From contig JAFLTW010000003.1 of the NCBI GenBank assembly GCA_022509085.1, positions 1 to 64,000 on the forward strand: 64,000 bases of DNA, read 5' to 3'. The notes under the pieces are model-generated. The model made no database searches and was not told the origin of the DNA. It was given only the letters and a program-made list of their open reading frames with translations. Source of the stretch: Muribaculaceae bacterium (GTDB taxonomy: Bacteria > Bacteroidota > Bacteroidia > Bacteroidales > Muribaculaceae). Positions 1 through 7,944 of the stretch are shown piece by piece; position 1 is the first letter of the stretch, and each line of letters begins with the position of its first letter. Made by a program: the position numbers and the translations under genes.

Positions 1-203
1 ACCGGTATCCAGTAGACGCCGGTACTTTCCATGGCGGTCTCGGACACACCATACATAACCATGTCATCACGCATCTGACGTAACTCGGGGATAAGGGTCC
101 CGTATTTTTTTTCAAGAATAATTTGGCTTGACTCTTCCATAATACAAAGATAAACGCTATCTTTGTGGACGTCAAGGCCGGCTACGACTCTGTGATTGTC
201 CAT
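1..203 (-). mobile_element. IS110-family transposase, N-terminal part (runs off the window)
   Basis: The minus strand opens with ATG at 203 and reads a typical IS110 start: MDNHRVVAGLDVHKDSVY, then a segment ending ESTGVYWIP at the window edge. The D-V-H-K-D box is the first acidic motif of the RuvC-like DEDD domain, and STGVYW is a conserved IS110/IS1111 signature. The catalytic C-terminal Tnp_20 domain with its serine lies outside the window. The protein would catalyse RNA-guided recombination of its element. The IS1111 and IS110 subgroups cannot be told apart from 67 residues. It lies head to head with the RhuM-Fic gene. Confidence 0.85.
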
Positions 204-337
204 AATGAGGAAATTTAAATTAATATTATCACCTCAAAATTAAGTAAAATTGTGCCATAGAGCACGTAATTATGGAATTAGAGCGCGTCGGCTTTGATTT
301 TTTTATGCTGCCGGTGTAAAAACTTGCAGTTTTTATA
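204..337. other. Non-coding flank of the IS110 element, possible bridge-RNA locus
   Basis: This is the untranslated stretch upstream of the IS110 transposase. IS110-group elements encode their bridge RNA in the non-coding end before the gene; IS1111-group elements carry it after the gene. The stretch holds short dyads (GTGC/GCAC around 252-265; AAAAACT-TGC-AGTTTTT around 318-335). The outer boundary of the element cannot be set because these elements lack conventional terminal repeats. The bridge-RNA role is inference. Confidence 0.3.
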
Positions 338-345
338 TAAATTTG
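338..345 (+). promoter_or_regulatory. -7 box TAAATTTG before the RhuM-Fic gene
   Basis: The octamer fits the Bacteroidota -7 consensus TAnnTTTG. No clear TTTG lies 19-21 bases upstream, so the -33 element is weak or absent. A transcript from here would begin at about 350. That makes the ATG at 350 leaderless or favours the in-frame ATG at 374. Confidence 0.4.
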
Positions 346-349
346 TAAT

Positions 350-1345
350 ATGATAAAAAATGAAGAAAGCAAAATGGTAATTTATCAGACCCCAAGTGGA
401 GAAACACATTTGGATGTTATCATAAAAGGAGAAACAATTTGGCTTACCCAACGCCAAATTGCAGAGTTATTTGGCACGAAAGTCCCTGCAATTTCAAAAC
501 ATTTGAAAAACATATTTGAGTCTGGTGAATTGGAACGAGAATCGACTATTTCCAAAATGGAAACAGTCGTTAATAGAGGATTTCGTGGTACGGCCATAGA
601 GACAGTGGATCATTATAATCTAGATGCGATTCTTTCTGTGGGCTACCGTGTCAATTCCAAGAATGCAACGACCTTTCGAATATGGGCCAATAAGGTGCTG
701 AAGCAATATCTATTGCAAGGCTACGCTATAAACGAGCGCGTAACAGCTCAGAAGTATGAGGAATTAAGCCAGTTCGTGAAGGTATTGGGTCGTACAATTC
801 AAAATCAGGAGAAACTCACCGAAGACAGTGGGTCGCTTTTTGAAGTGGTGGTTGACTACACGTATGCACTGGATACCCTTGACCGTTATGACTATCAGGA
901 ACTGACGATAGGAAATACAACAGGCAAAGAAAAATTCCATGCCACCTACGATAACGCCATGGAGATGATCCGTGAACTGCGTGAGAAATTTGGTGGAAGT
1001 ACTTTGTTCGGGAACGAAAAAGACGACTCATTCAAAAGCTCCTTCGGTCAGATATACCAAACCTTTGGAGGGGTAGATTTATATCCTTCTGTAGAAGAAA
1101 AAGCCGCTATGCGTCTATATCTCGTTACGAAAAATCACTCGTTCAATGACGGGAATAAGCGAATAGCGGCGACACTGTTCCTTTGGTTCCTTAACGGTAA
1201 TGGCATCCTATATAATGAAGACGGCTCTAAGCGAATCGCTGACAATACCCTCGTGGCCCTCACTTTGATGATAGCCGAGAGCAGAACAGAGGAAAAAGAT
1301 ACCATGGTGAAGGTAATTGTCAATCTCATCAATAAGAATAATTAG
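350..1345 (+). CDS. RhuM-like protein fused to a Fic/Doc domain
   Basis: The 331-residue protein has two parts. The first ~130 residues are RhuM-like (WLTQRQIAELFG, an HTH-type segment, then DAILSVGYRVNS and FRIWANKVLKQYL). The C-terminal ~180 residues are a Fic/Doc fold with the motif HSFNDGNKR at about residue 263, which keeps the catalytic His and a Doc-like NKR end. Fic enzymes attach AMP or phosphate groups to target proteins; the target here is unknown. The longest start is given, but M9 (ATG at 374) may be the real one because the -7 box sits so close. The gene lies between an IS110 end and the GHKL-STAS gene in AT-rich DNA, so transfer is likely. RhuM-Fic fusions are a known family. 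Confidence 0.85.
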   Translation: MIKNEESKMVIYQTPSGETHLDVIIKGETIWLTQRQIAELFGTKVPAISKHLKNIFESGELERESTISKMETVVNRGFRGTAIETVDHYNLDAILSVGYRVNSKNATTFRIWANKVLKQYLLQGYAINERVTAQKYEELSQFVKVLGRTIQNQEKLTEDSGSLFEVVVDYTYALDTLDRYDYQELTIGNTTGKEKFHATYDNAMEMIRELREKFGGSTLFGNEKDDSFKSSFGQIYQTFGGVDLYPSVEEKAAMRLYLVTKNHSFNDGNKRIAATLFLWFLNGNGILYNEDGSKRIADNTLVALTLMIAESRTEEKDTMVKVIVNLINKNN

Positions 1346-1394
1346 GGACAAAAAGCTTACTATATAAATTGGTTTAGAAATTTGTTATTTTGAT

Positions 1395-2675
1395 ATGAAT
1401 AATTTTAACAAGAATTCTTTATCTAATTATAAAAAAAGGATGAATGAAAATCGGCGAAATGTTAAATTTAATAACGAAAATATTATTTTCTATAAATTGA
1501 ACCATCCCAAGGTAGTTTCTGATTTTATTCGTGGAATGAAAACCGCCATAAAGTATGGATTCAAAAAATTTAACGTCGACTTTTCTTATGTAGATGTACA
1601 AGTGTTTCCTAATGTAGTTGTACCTTTAAGTGCTTTATTTGAATATTATGAATCACAAGGTTATGAATTTATCTATAAAAAAATGCCTCGATTCTTTGAA
1701 GGCATGAATTTTCCCACCCCCCAAAAGTATAAGGGGAAGGGTGGTATACTAAATAAAGTATGGGAGTTTTCTTCAGAAGACATAGGGGCGGTTGTAGATG
1801 CGTTTATTGAAGAAATTGGACGATGTGACACTTATCCCAAAGGATTTCTCACTGCCACAGAATGGGCCTTGACTGAAGTAATGGATAATGTAATACAACA
1901 CTCTAATTCACCAAATGGATTTGTAATGGGGCAAGTTCACCCCACAACAAAACATGTTGCAATCACTGTTTTTGATATGGGGTGTGGTATATTTAATTCA
2001 TTTAAAAATTCAAATCATCATCCTCGAAATGCAGTTGATGCTATAACTCTTGCTCTTCAGGAATCGATAACCAGAGATAAATCTATAGGACAAGGTAACG
2101 GATTATTCGGTTTATCATCTTTAATAAAACAAGGAGATAGTCGACTTAAAATAACTTCTGGGAGAGGGTACTATTCCTATACTTATGGTAACTCTATTAC
2201 TTATGAGAATTGCCCAGTTATTTCTAATGAAATTAATATGACAACTGTGGATTTCATGTTAGATTATTCCACAGCTGTCTCTTTTGAAAAAGCTTTAGTT
2301 TTCAATGGGTCTATCTATACTCCTATTACACTTAGGATTGAGAATATGGAAGATATTGATGGGAATATTTACATTAATATTAGAAAAGAGTCTAATGGCA
2401 CAGGAACCCGTCAAGCAGCCTCTCAGATTAAGAATAAAATATTCAATATTTTAAAAGAAGAACCGAAAATTATAATTTTAGATTTTACTGGCATCTCAGT
2501 AATTAGTTCCTCTTATGCAGATGAGCTATTGGCCAAATTGTTCAGCTCTCTAGGTCTTTTTCAATTTAATAGAGTCATAAAAATGATTGGACTAACGGAT
2601 GAACAACAACTCATACTACAAAAATCTGTTATTCAGAGAATAATAGAAGATTCTAAAACTACTTCAATTACTTAA
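1395..2675 (+). CDS. GHKL-type ATPase fused to a STAS-like DUF4325 domain
   Basis: The 426-residue protein carries a histidine-kinase-like ATP-binding fold in the middle: an N box (EWALTEVMDNVIQHS) near residue 156, a G1 box (DMGCGI) near 195 and a G2 box (GQGNGLFG) near 232. No phosphoacceptor His domain is visible, so it resembles anti-sigma kinases of the SpoIIAB/RsbW type. Residues ~330-410 (DFTGISVISSSYADELLAKL) match the STAS-like DUF4325 type, related to anti-sigma antagonists. The N-terminal ~110 residues are not recognised. The gene follows RhuM-Fic by 49 bases on the same strand in AT-rich DNA. A switch role is inference. Confidence 0.75.
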   Translation: MNNFNKNSLSNYKKRMNENRRNVKFNNENIIFYKLNHPKVVSDFIRGMKTAIKYGFKKFNVDFSYVDVQVFPNVVVPLSALFEYYESQGYEFIYKKMPRFFEGMNFPTPQKYKGKGGILNKVWEFSSEDIGAVVDAFIEEIGRCDTYPKGFLTATEWALTEVMDNVIQHSNSPNGFVMGQVHPTTKHVAITVFDMGCGIFNSFKNSNHHPRNAVDAITLALQESITRDKSIGQGNGLFGLSSLIKQGDSRLKITSGRGYYSYTYGNSITYENCPVISNEINMTTVDFMLDYSTAVSFEKALVFNGSIYTPITLRIENMEDIDGNIYINIRKESNGTGTRQAASQIKNKIFNILKEEPKIIILDFTGISVISSSYADELLAKLFSSLGLFQFNRVIKMIGLTDEQQLILQKSVIQRIIEDSKTTSIT

Positions 2676-2791
2676 TGTAAGTAGACCATTTTGCGAAAAT
2701 GGGTAAAACGGAATTTTGCTGAAGTCTATTTTTTAAAGTATAGTATAGATGAGGAGGAATATTAGGATTTAATGCAAAGTAATTATAAACC

Positions 2792-2826
2792 AAATGGGTA
2801 CATGTCCAAAAGACACATACCCATTT
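2792..2826. terminator. Hairpin between convergent genes
   Basis: AAATGGGTA at 2792-2800 pairs with TACCCATTT at 2818-2826, with an inner TGTC/GACA extension. It sits between the plus-strand GHKL-STAS gene and the minus-strand small genes. There is no strong T run on either side, so terminator activity is only likely. Confidence 0.5.
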
Positions 2827-2855
2827 AGTCATTGATTGAGTTTCTGTTTTATAAG

Positions 2856-3020
2856 TTAAAACATCCCATCACAACTTGACTTTGCTACTTCTTCAACAAA
2901 TTCATCAAGAGAAAGTTTTACATTATCCCTGAATGTCCTTTCGTCCTTATGGCCTGATACAGACGTCATTTGGAGTGTGGAGTATCGAGGTGTACCGTCC
3001 GTACGTATAAAGAGGTACAT
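2856..3020 (-). CDS. Small hypothetical protein, 54 residues, coupled to its upstream gene
   Basis: On the minus strand the frame opens with ATG at 3018-3020, reads MYLFIRTDGTPRYST and ends with TAA at 2856-2858. Its ATG overlaps the TAA stop of the preceding small gene in a TAATG junction, the usual sign of translational coupling. The composition is ordinary and charged, with no membrane segment. No family is recognised. It could also be the displaced end of one gene broken by a frameshift. Confidence 0.4.
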   Translation of the reverse strand: MYLFIRTDGTPRYSTLQMTSVSGHKDERTFRDNVKLSLDEFVEEVAKSSCDGMF

Positions 3021-3214
3021 TAAGTGTAAGGTGCCCTAAAAATGTAAACTTCCCCTTCTTCAATAGTGATTATCCTCTTACTCCGTTTGAATAATCTCTT
3101 GGTATGAAGTGTGTACAACTCCATCCTTTCATCCTTGTTCACTGATTTCAACTCACCAATTAACACTCTTAAATCTTCATTGTAAATCTTGTTAATCTTA
3201 TCTTTTATATTCAT
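3020..3214 (-). CDS. Small hypothetical protein, 64 residues
   Basis: A short, lysine-rich, mostly helical protein (MNIKDKINKIYNEDLRVLIG at the start) with no signal peptide. It overlaps the downstream 54-residue frame by one base at TAATG. AT-rich codon use matches the island. The family is not recognised. The pair is preceded by about 300 bases without other genes. Confidence 0.4.
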   Translation of the reverse strand: MNIKDKINKIYNEDLRVLIGELKSVNKDERMELYTLHTKRLFKRSKRIITIEEGEVYIFRAPYT

Positions 3215-3440
3215 AATTATGTACCCTTCAATTAGTGAAGGTGTACATATTAATTAAAAAAAAAATCCCCCGATTTAACAGGTGATATGTTTTTGAGTAA
3301 TTATTATTATGGATAACTATCTAAAAATCAATAAATAAAAATAAAGTGTTAAAAAGTCTCTCCAATAAAATTATAAAAATTGACATTATTGGTTCACCGA
3401 GATTATGAGTGTCTTTCGTCGTGTCGTCGTCGTATCAAAA

Positions 3441-3477
3441 TAAAAAAAGTAGGTCGGGAACAATGTCCGAACCTACT
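3441..3477 (-). terminator. Terminator of the small lipoprotein gene
   Basis: Read on the minus strand, AGTAGGT(T)CGG pairs with CCGACCTACT around a short loop and is followed by seven T residues and more T-rich sequence. It lies 43 bases after the stop codon of the lipoprotein gene at 3520. Confidence 0.75.
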
Positions 3478-3519
3478 GGTGTTTTTTCAAGATAATAAAA
3501 TGTGTTTATTAAACTAACT

Positions 3520-3903
3520 TTATTGTCTTTTATAAAGGTTGTTATTTAATCTCAAAGAATTGTTTAATATAATTGTTTCTTTAAAGATTTTTATTTCATC
3601 ATCTATATCATATTTTATAACAAGGGTGTGGAACCCATCATCCTCATTCAGGATTTCATAGGAAAAATCATATGAACTTTCTATATAAGGTCCACATCCT
3701 CTTCCGTTATTACCAAAGATATAAGTTTCCGTTCCAGAATATTCCTGACCGTCCTGATAATAACTCCATGCATAGACCCAAGTTCCAACCAGATCATCAG
3801 CAAATGTATATTTTGGAGGGTCGGGGTCGTCTTTATCACATGATGAAAATGATATAATCGAAATAAGAAGACAAGAATAAATAATAAATTTCTTAAAATC
3901 CAT
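3520..3903 (-). CDS. Small lipoprotein with a lipocalin-like opening
   Basis: The 127-residue protein starts with a lipoprotein signal (basic MDFKK, a hydrophobic stretch, then the lipobox-like SFSSC and an acidic DKDDPDPP linker). The mature part opens with DDLVGTWVYAW, as in lipocalin-like or META-like lipoproteins of Bacteroidota, and continues as beta-rich sequence. It is probably a small surface or periplasmic lipoprotein. It is monocistronic with its own terminator. No enzymatic motif is visible. Confidence 0.65.
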   Translation of the reverse strand: MDFKKFIIYSCLLISIISFSSCDKDDPDPPKYTFADDLVGTWVYAWSYYQDGQEYSGTETYIFGNNGRGCGPYIESSYDFSYEILNEDDGFHTLVIKYDIDDEIKIFKETIILNNSLRLNNNLYKRQ

Positions 3904-3980
3904 AACTTATTTAATAAATTAATTTAGTATTTTCCAAACCGTGGTCTCACCGTGGTACAAGAATTGGGATTTTGTTAAAC

Positions 3981-4069
3981 AAAAATCTCTAACTATTGAA
4001 TTTCAATCAGTTGAAGATTTTTATTGGTAGTGTCACTAGGAATCGAACCGGGGACACAAGGATTTTCAG
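3981..4069. repeat. Degenerate copy of the tRNA-Phe 3' half plus its terminator (att site)
   Basis: This 89-bp stretch matches 5165-5254 closely: the terminator dyad half, the T arm, the variable region and the anticodon stem-loop up to GATTTTCAG, where identity stops abruptly. The break falls in the anticodon loop, a common crossover point for tyrosine recombinases. The copy has small changes (one base lost in AACTATTG, a C to T in the T arm). It reads as the distal attachment site of an island inserted at tRNA-Phe. Confidence 0.8.
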
Positions 4070-4224
4070 AACTTGACGTTCTGTGCCAAACTGGCTTGTT
4101 GTAAGCGAGTTAGAAATTATGTTTATTTTTGGTTTCAATTTTATTGGAAATTCTTGATTGCAATTTGAAATAGTAATAAAAAAATTATTATAAATCCAAT
4201 GAATTTTTCCTTCAATAAGAAATC

Positions 4225-4452
4225 TCACCGAGTCTCTTCTTTTTCTCGCCAAATCTCCTCAGCTAGATATTTGTCACTTCGGCAATGGAGGTCGGCAATC
4301 CCTTCTTCGAGGAGCGGAAGCAATGGTGAGTTGTAGAAAAGGTCCATAGCCTCTTCAAGACCCACATTGTGCATCTCGCTAATTTCATTGATGATGCGAG
4401 CGTATTTCGCCTCCAATATTGCATGGTAGGCTTCATCATGCGGTGTATTCAT
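4225..4452 (-). CDS. DUF3791-like small protein, third gene of a toxin-antitoxin-like cassette
   Basis: The start is placed at the ATG at 4452, which overlaps the DUF3990 stop in an ATGA junction; longer frames run into that gene. The 75-residue product is helical and acidic (MNTPHDEAYHAILEAKYARI opening, then VGLEEAMDLFYNSPLLPLLE). This resembles the DUF3791 type in which an N-terminal helix pair is followed by a residue run such as YxSPLLxLLEEG. It is probably the partner of the DUF3990 protein. Assignment is by pattern only. Confidence 0.6.
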   Translation of the reverse strand: MNTPHDEAYHAILEAKYARIINEISEMHNVGLEEAMDLFYNSPLLPLLEEGIADLHCRSDKYLAEEIWREKEETR

Positions 4453-4919
4453 AACCGTTGAGAACTTTTGAAGGTTAAACATTCGTTGAGTGCCTGTTGC
4501 GAACGGATGCAAATCTGATTGTTTGGTTCCTCAAATATAAGGCGACGAAGACATTCCTCTTTCGAGATATCGCCGGCAAAATAAAGATCGACGGTACGGA
4601 AAACCTTATCATTGGCAATACCCCCGATGACTATATCATAGTTACCAACAACTCTGCCTTTACGACATTCTGTCACGAAATCAAGCCAAGCTTCATCGTA
4701 CTGCTCGAATTTTATCACTTTCCATGGGGTGAGGTCATCGGCGAGCTCATATATGTTGAGGAAAGCTTCTTTGCCACGGTGGGTGAAGCGTGCTCCATAT
4801 TTCACAGCCTGTTCTTGTAACGGGGTGATGTAGAACCCGGGCCCGAAATCAAGGAAAGTACGGCTATGCGCTGTGTCAGGATGTTCTACAACTACGATTG
4901 ATGTGTGATAAACTTCCAT
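4449..4919 (-). CDS. DUF3990 protein, probable ADP-ribosyltransferase-like toxin
   Basis: The 156-residue protein opens MEVYHTSIVVVEHPDTAHSR and continues LDFGPGFYITPLQEQAVKYG, the signature of DUF3990 proteins, whose fold has been compared with ADP-ribosyltransferases. No membrane segment or signal is visible, so it should act in the cytosol. Its ATG overlaps the upstream stop by one base (TAATG) and its stop overlaps the next gene by four, so the three genes are translated together. The cassette is enclosed by the tRNA-Phe repeats. Toxin activity is inference from family and context. Confidence 0.7.
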   Translation of the reverse strand: MEVYHTSIVVVEHPDTAHSRTFLDFGPGFYITPLQEQAVKYGARFTHRGKEAFLNIYELADDLTPWKVIKFEQYDEAWLDFVTECRKGRVVGNYDIVIGGIANDKVFRTVDLYFAGDISKEECLRRLIFEEPNNQICIRSQQALNECLTFKSSQRL

Positions 4920-5134
4920 TATGCTAACACTCCTTTTTCCCTCATATAATCGGTGAGGTCTTCCATAAGGTACTCCTTACCAAAGGTATGAAGCACATCG
5001 TAACTTGGAACAATGTACCCAGAGAGGATGCCGGATTGCTTAAGGCGGCGATATACCTCAGCAGCACTCATGTTCAATCTTCGTGATAGATTGCCGATGC
5101 AGTATGTTACGAAATCAATGTTGTTACGATTCAT
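4919..5134 (-). CDS. DUF3791-like protein, first gene of the cassette
   Basis: The start is placed at the ATG at 5134 (MNRNNIDFVTYCIGNLSRRL). The frame is open back to 5191, but that would enter the attachment repeat and the tRNA terminator. The 71-residue protein has the DUF3791 pattern: an N-terminal helix, LNMSAAEVYRRLKQSGILSG (an HTH-like stretch), then YDVLHTFGKEYLMEDLTDYM. It is a likely antitoxin or DNA-binding partner of the DUF3990 protein. The stop overlaps the DUF3990 start. Confidence 0.7.
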   Translation of the reverse strand: MNRNNIDFVTYCIGNLSRRLNMSAAEVYRRLKQSGILSGYIVPSYDVLHTFGKEYLMEDLTDYMREKGVLA

Positions 5135-5159
5135 ATTGCGAAGATTGGGGTTGGGGTTA

Positions 5160-5205
5160 AAACTAAAAATCTTCAACTGATTGAATTTCAATCAGTTGAA
5201 GATTT
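5160..5205 (-). terminator. Terminator of tRNA-Phe
   Basis: A 19-bp perfect inverted repeat (5167-5185 and 5187-5205) with a one-base centre, followed on the minus strand by TTTTTAG. It begins 8 bases after the discriminator base of tRNA-Phe, and its proximal half is part of the duplicated att sequence. Confidence 0.8.
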
Positions 5206-5254
5206 CTGTTTGTGGTGTCACCAGGAATCGAACCGGGGACACAAGGATTTTCAG
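5165..5254. repeat. Proximal att copy: tRNA-Phe 3' half and terminator
   Basis: This is the intact counterpart of 3981-4069. It spans from the terminator dyad to the anticodon loop of the functional tRNA-Phe. Together the two copies enclose about 1.1 kb that contains only the three overlapping cassette genes and no integrase. Confidence 0.8.
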
Positions 5255-5285
5255 TCCTTTGCTCTACCAACTGAGCTATGACACC
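5213..5285 (-). tRNA. tRNA-Phe (GAA)
   Basis: The 73-base gene folds as a cloverleaf on the minus strand: acceptor GGTGTCA/TGACACC, D arm GCTC..GAGC, anticodon stem AAGGA/TCCTT with loop CTGAAAA (anticodon GAA), and T loop TTCGATT. The T stem CCCGG/CCTGG has one C-T mismatch. CCA is not encoded. It is followed by a strong terminator and serves as the integration site of the adjacent islet. Confidence 0.95.
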
Positions 5286-5393
5286 ATCGTTTGTTTGCGA
5301 GTGCAAAGTTAAGGATTTTTTTCGATACAGCAAAATTTATCGTAATTTTTCCTCACTTTTCTATTCTTTCATCCTTAAAAAACCGTTCCCCTC

Positions 5394-5590
5394 TGCTTTC
5401 TTCTCCAAAGAATAAGCCTCACCTCATAAGGTATATTAGGGCATTCGGCTTACTCCAAATAAGCTTCTTTTCACAAGGGGGATGAGGGCATTCAGTTTAC
5501 TCAAAGGAATAAGCTCTTCTTCAACCGGAGATGAGGGCTTTCGGCTTACTCCAAAGATTACGCTTCACTTCACAAGGGGGATGAGGGCGC
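5394..5590 (-). repeat. Four imperfect ~48-bp tandem copies of the msrAB 3' end
   Basis: Read on the minus strand, the last codons of msrAB (GCC CTC ATC CCC CTT GTG AAG stop) and the following ~28 bases recur three more times downstream, each starting GCCCT(C/A)AT and ending in a GGAGTAAGCCGAA-like or related string. On the plus strand the marker CGGCTTACTCCAA or a variant recurs at 5446, 5493 and 5542, and a diverged copy begins near 5394. The first copy is inside the gene. The copies have diverged, so the duplication is not recent. Confidence 0.7.
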
Positions 5591-6683
5591 CGTAGCCTTC
5601 CTTCTCCATATCGGCGAGCGGGACAAAGCGCAGCGAGGCGGAATTGATGCAGTAGCGAAGTCCACCCTTGTCGCGCGGTCCGTCATTGAATACGTGACCC
5701 AGGTGCGAATCGCCATGGGCACTGCGCACCTCCGTGCGCACCATACCGTGGCTCGTGTCGCTTACTTCCTTGATGAGGTCATCGCTTATCGGACGCGAGA
5801 AAGCCGGCCAGCCGCACCCCGAATCATATTTGTCGGTGGAGACAAAGAGAGGTTCCCCGTTTACGATGTCGACATAGATGCCCGGGCGAAACTCATGGTC
5901 ATATTCATTGGTGAAGGGTCGCTCTGTGGCGTTGCGCTGGGTCACCTCATATTGCAGGGGAGTGAGGCGATGGCGCAGCTCTTCGTCGGATGGCTTGCCG
6001 TACGTTTTCCCGCCTCCGTCAGCCTCCGCAGCCTTCAGATTAGCCGGCACCGAGGGGTCGACGGCCTGACGTGCCATCCTGAACAGGGCAGGATTGATGT
6101 GGCAGTACCCGCCAGGATTCACATCCAGGTAGTCCTGATGATAGTCTTCGGCCTCATAGAAATTTTGCAACGGCCCGGCCTCGATGGCCACGGGCCGGTC
6201 AAGCCGTGCCTGCAGGGCTTCCAGACTCTCGGCTACAGTCGCAGCCTCGCCGGGATCGGTGAAGTAAATGCCGGTGCGGTATTGCGTGCCCCGGTCGTTC
6301 CCCTGCCGGTTGAGGCTTGTGGGGTCGATGGTCTGATAATAGAGGTTGAGCAGGAAGGGGAGCGTAACGCGGTCGGCGTCATACATCACCTTTACTGTCT
6401 CGGCTGCTCCTGTGGTGCCTGAGCACACTTCCTTATACGAGGGGTTGGGCACTCGGGAATTGGCATAGCCCACAACGGCGTCTACCACCCCCGGGATCTG
6501 CTCCATGAAGTGTTCTGTGCCCCAGAAGCAACCTCCTGCCAGATAGATGGTCTTGATATTCATGGTTGAGTCTGTTTTTAGTTCTACGGCGGTTGCGGAG
6601 TCCTCGCGCGAGGCATGTGCGCATCCTCCGAAGGATATGCACGCTGCCATCAGGCCTGCCGCCGCTATCGATATTGATTTCAT
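5565..6683 (-). CDS. msrAB: Bifunctional peptide methionine sulfoxide reductase MsrAB, lipoprotein
   Basis: The 372-residue protein repairs oxidised methionine in proteins outside the cytosol. It begins with a lipoprotein signal ending in SFGGC (Cys21). MsrA follows, with its catalytic motif [10 protein letters not shown] (Cys52) and reduction of the S-sulfoxide. The C-terminal MsrB half contains GCGWPAF and the catalytic [11 protein letters not shown] (Cys345), acting on the R-sulfoxide. MsrA-MsrB order is the usual one. The gene lies downstream of gapA on the same strand but is separated from it by a terminator. Its 3' end is part of a tandem duplication. Confidence 0.95.
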   Translation of the reverse strand: MKSISIAAAGLMAACISFGGCAHASREDSATAVELKTDSTMNIKTIYLAGGCFWGTEHFMEQIPGVVDAVVGYANSRVPNPSYKEVCSGTTGAAETVKVMYDADRVTLPFLLNLYYQTIDPTSLNRQGNDRGTQYRTGIYFTDPGEAATVAESLEALQARLDRPVAIEAGPLQNFYEAEDYHQDYLDVNPGGYCHINPALFRMARQAVDPSVPANLKAAEADGGGKTYGKPSDEELRHRLTPLQYEVTQRNATERPFTNEYDHEFRPGIYVDIVNGEPLFVSTDKYDSGCGWPAFSRPISDDLIKEVSDTSHGMVRTEVRSAHGDSHLGHVFNDGPRDKGGLRYCINSASLRFVPLADMEKEGYGALIPLVK

Positions 6684-6732
6684 AGAATTTCAACACTGTG
6701 AGGCGGCGGGTGGTTCACTATAGAGTGCCCAT

Positions 6733-6768
6733 AAAAAAGCAGTGCCGCCCCGTTTCGGGGGCAGCACC
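6733..6768 (-). terminator. Terminator of gapA
   Basis: On the minus strand, GTGCTGCCCC pairs with GGGGCGGCAC around GAAAC-type loop sequence, followed by a run of six T residues. It starts 30 bases after the gapA stop codon. Confidence 0.9.
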
Positions 6769-6797
6769 GTGTCTTTATCGGAAATTTCCTGAGGGAA

Positions 6798-7832
<1,035 letters not shown>

Positions 7833-7889
7833 TTAATCTTCTTTAGTGATAGTTACCTGTAGTATGCAATTAGCGTACGAATTCGACTG

Positions 7890-7897
7890 CAAAATTA
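7890..7897 (-). promoter_or_regulatory. -7 box TAATTTTG of gapA
   Basis: On the minus strand the octamer fits TAnnTTTG and lies 82 bases before the gapA start. A TTG at 7921-7923 is the only candidate -33 element, at a slightly long distance (23 bases). Confidence 0.5.
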
Positions 7898-7909
7898 ACA
7901 ATTTTTTTG

Positions 7910-7917
7910 TATTTTTG
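7910..7917 (+). promoter_or_regulatory. -7 box TATTTTTG of mscL
   Basis: The octamer fits TAnnTTTG and lies 28 bases before the mscL start. It is only 12 bases from the opposing gapA -7 box, so the two promoters overlap and RNA polymerase binding at one may exclude the other. Confidence 0.5.
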
Positions 7918-7944
7918 CGCCAAGAATCAAACATTTAAATCGAT

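Noticed and set aside
4007-4252. 81-codon minus frame near the tRNA-Phe repeat
   Set aside because: It crosses the partial tRNA copy and overlaps the end of the DUF3791-like gene in another frame, with no start signal of its own.
5291-5485. 64-codon plus frame after tRNA-Phe
   Set aside because: It runs into the tandem copies of the msrAB 3' end on the opposite strand and has no coding character.
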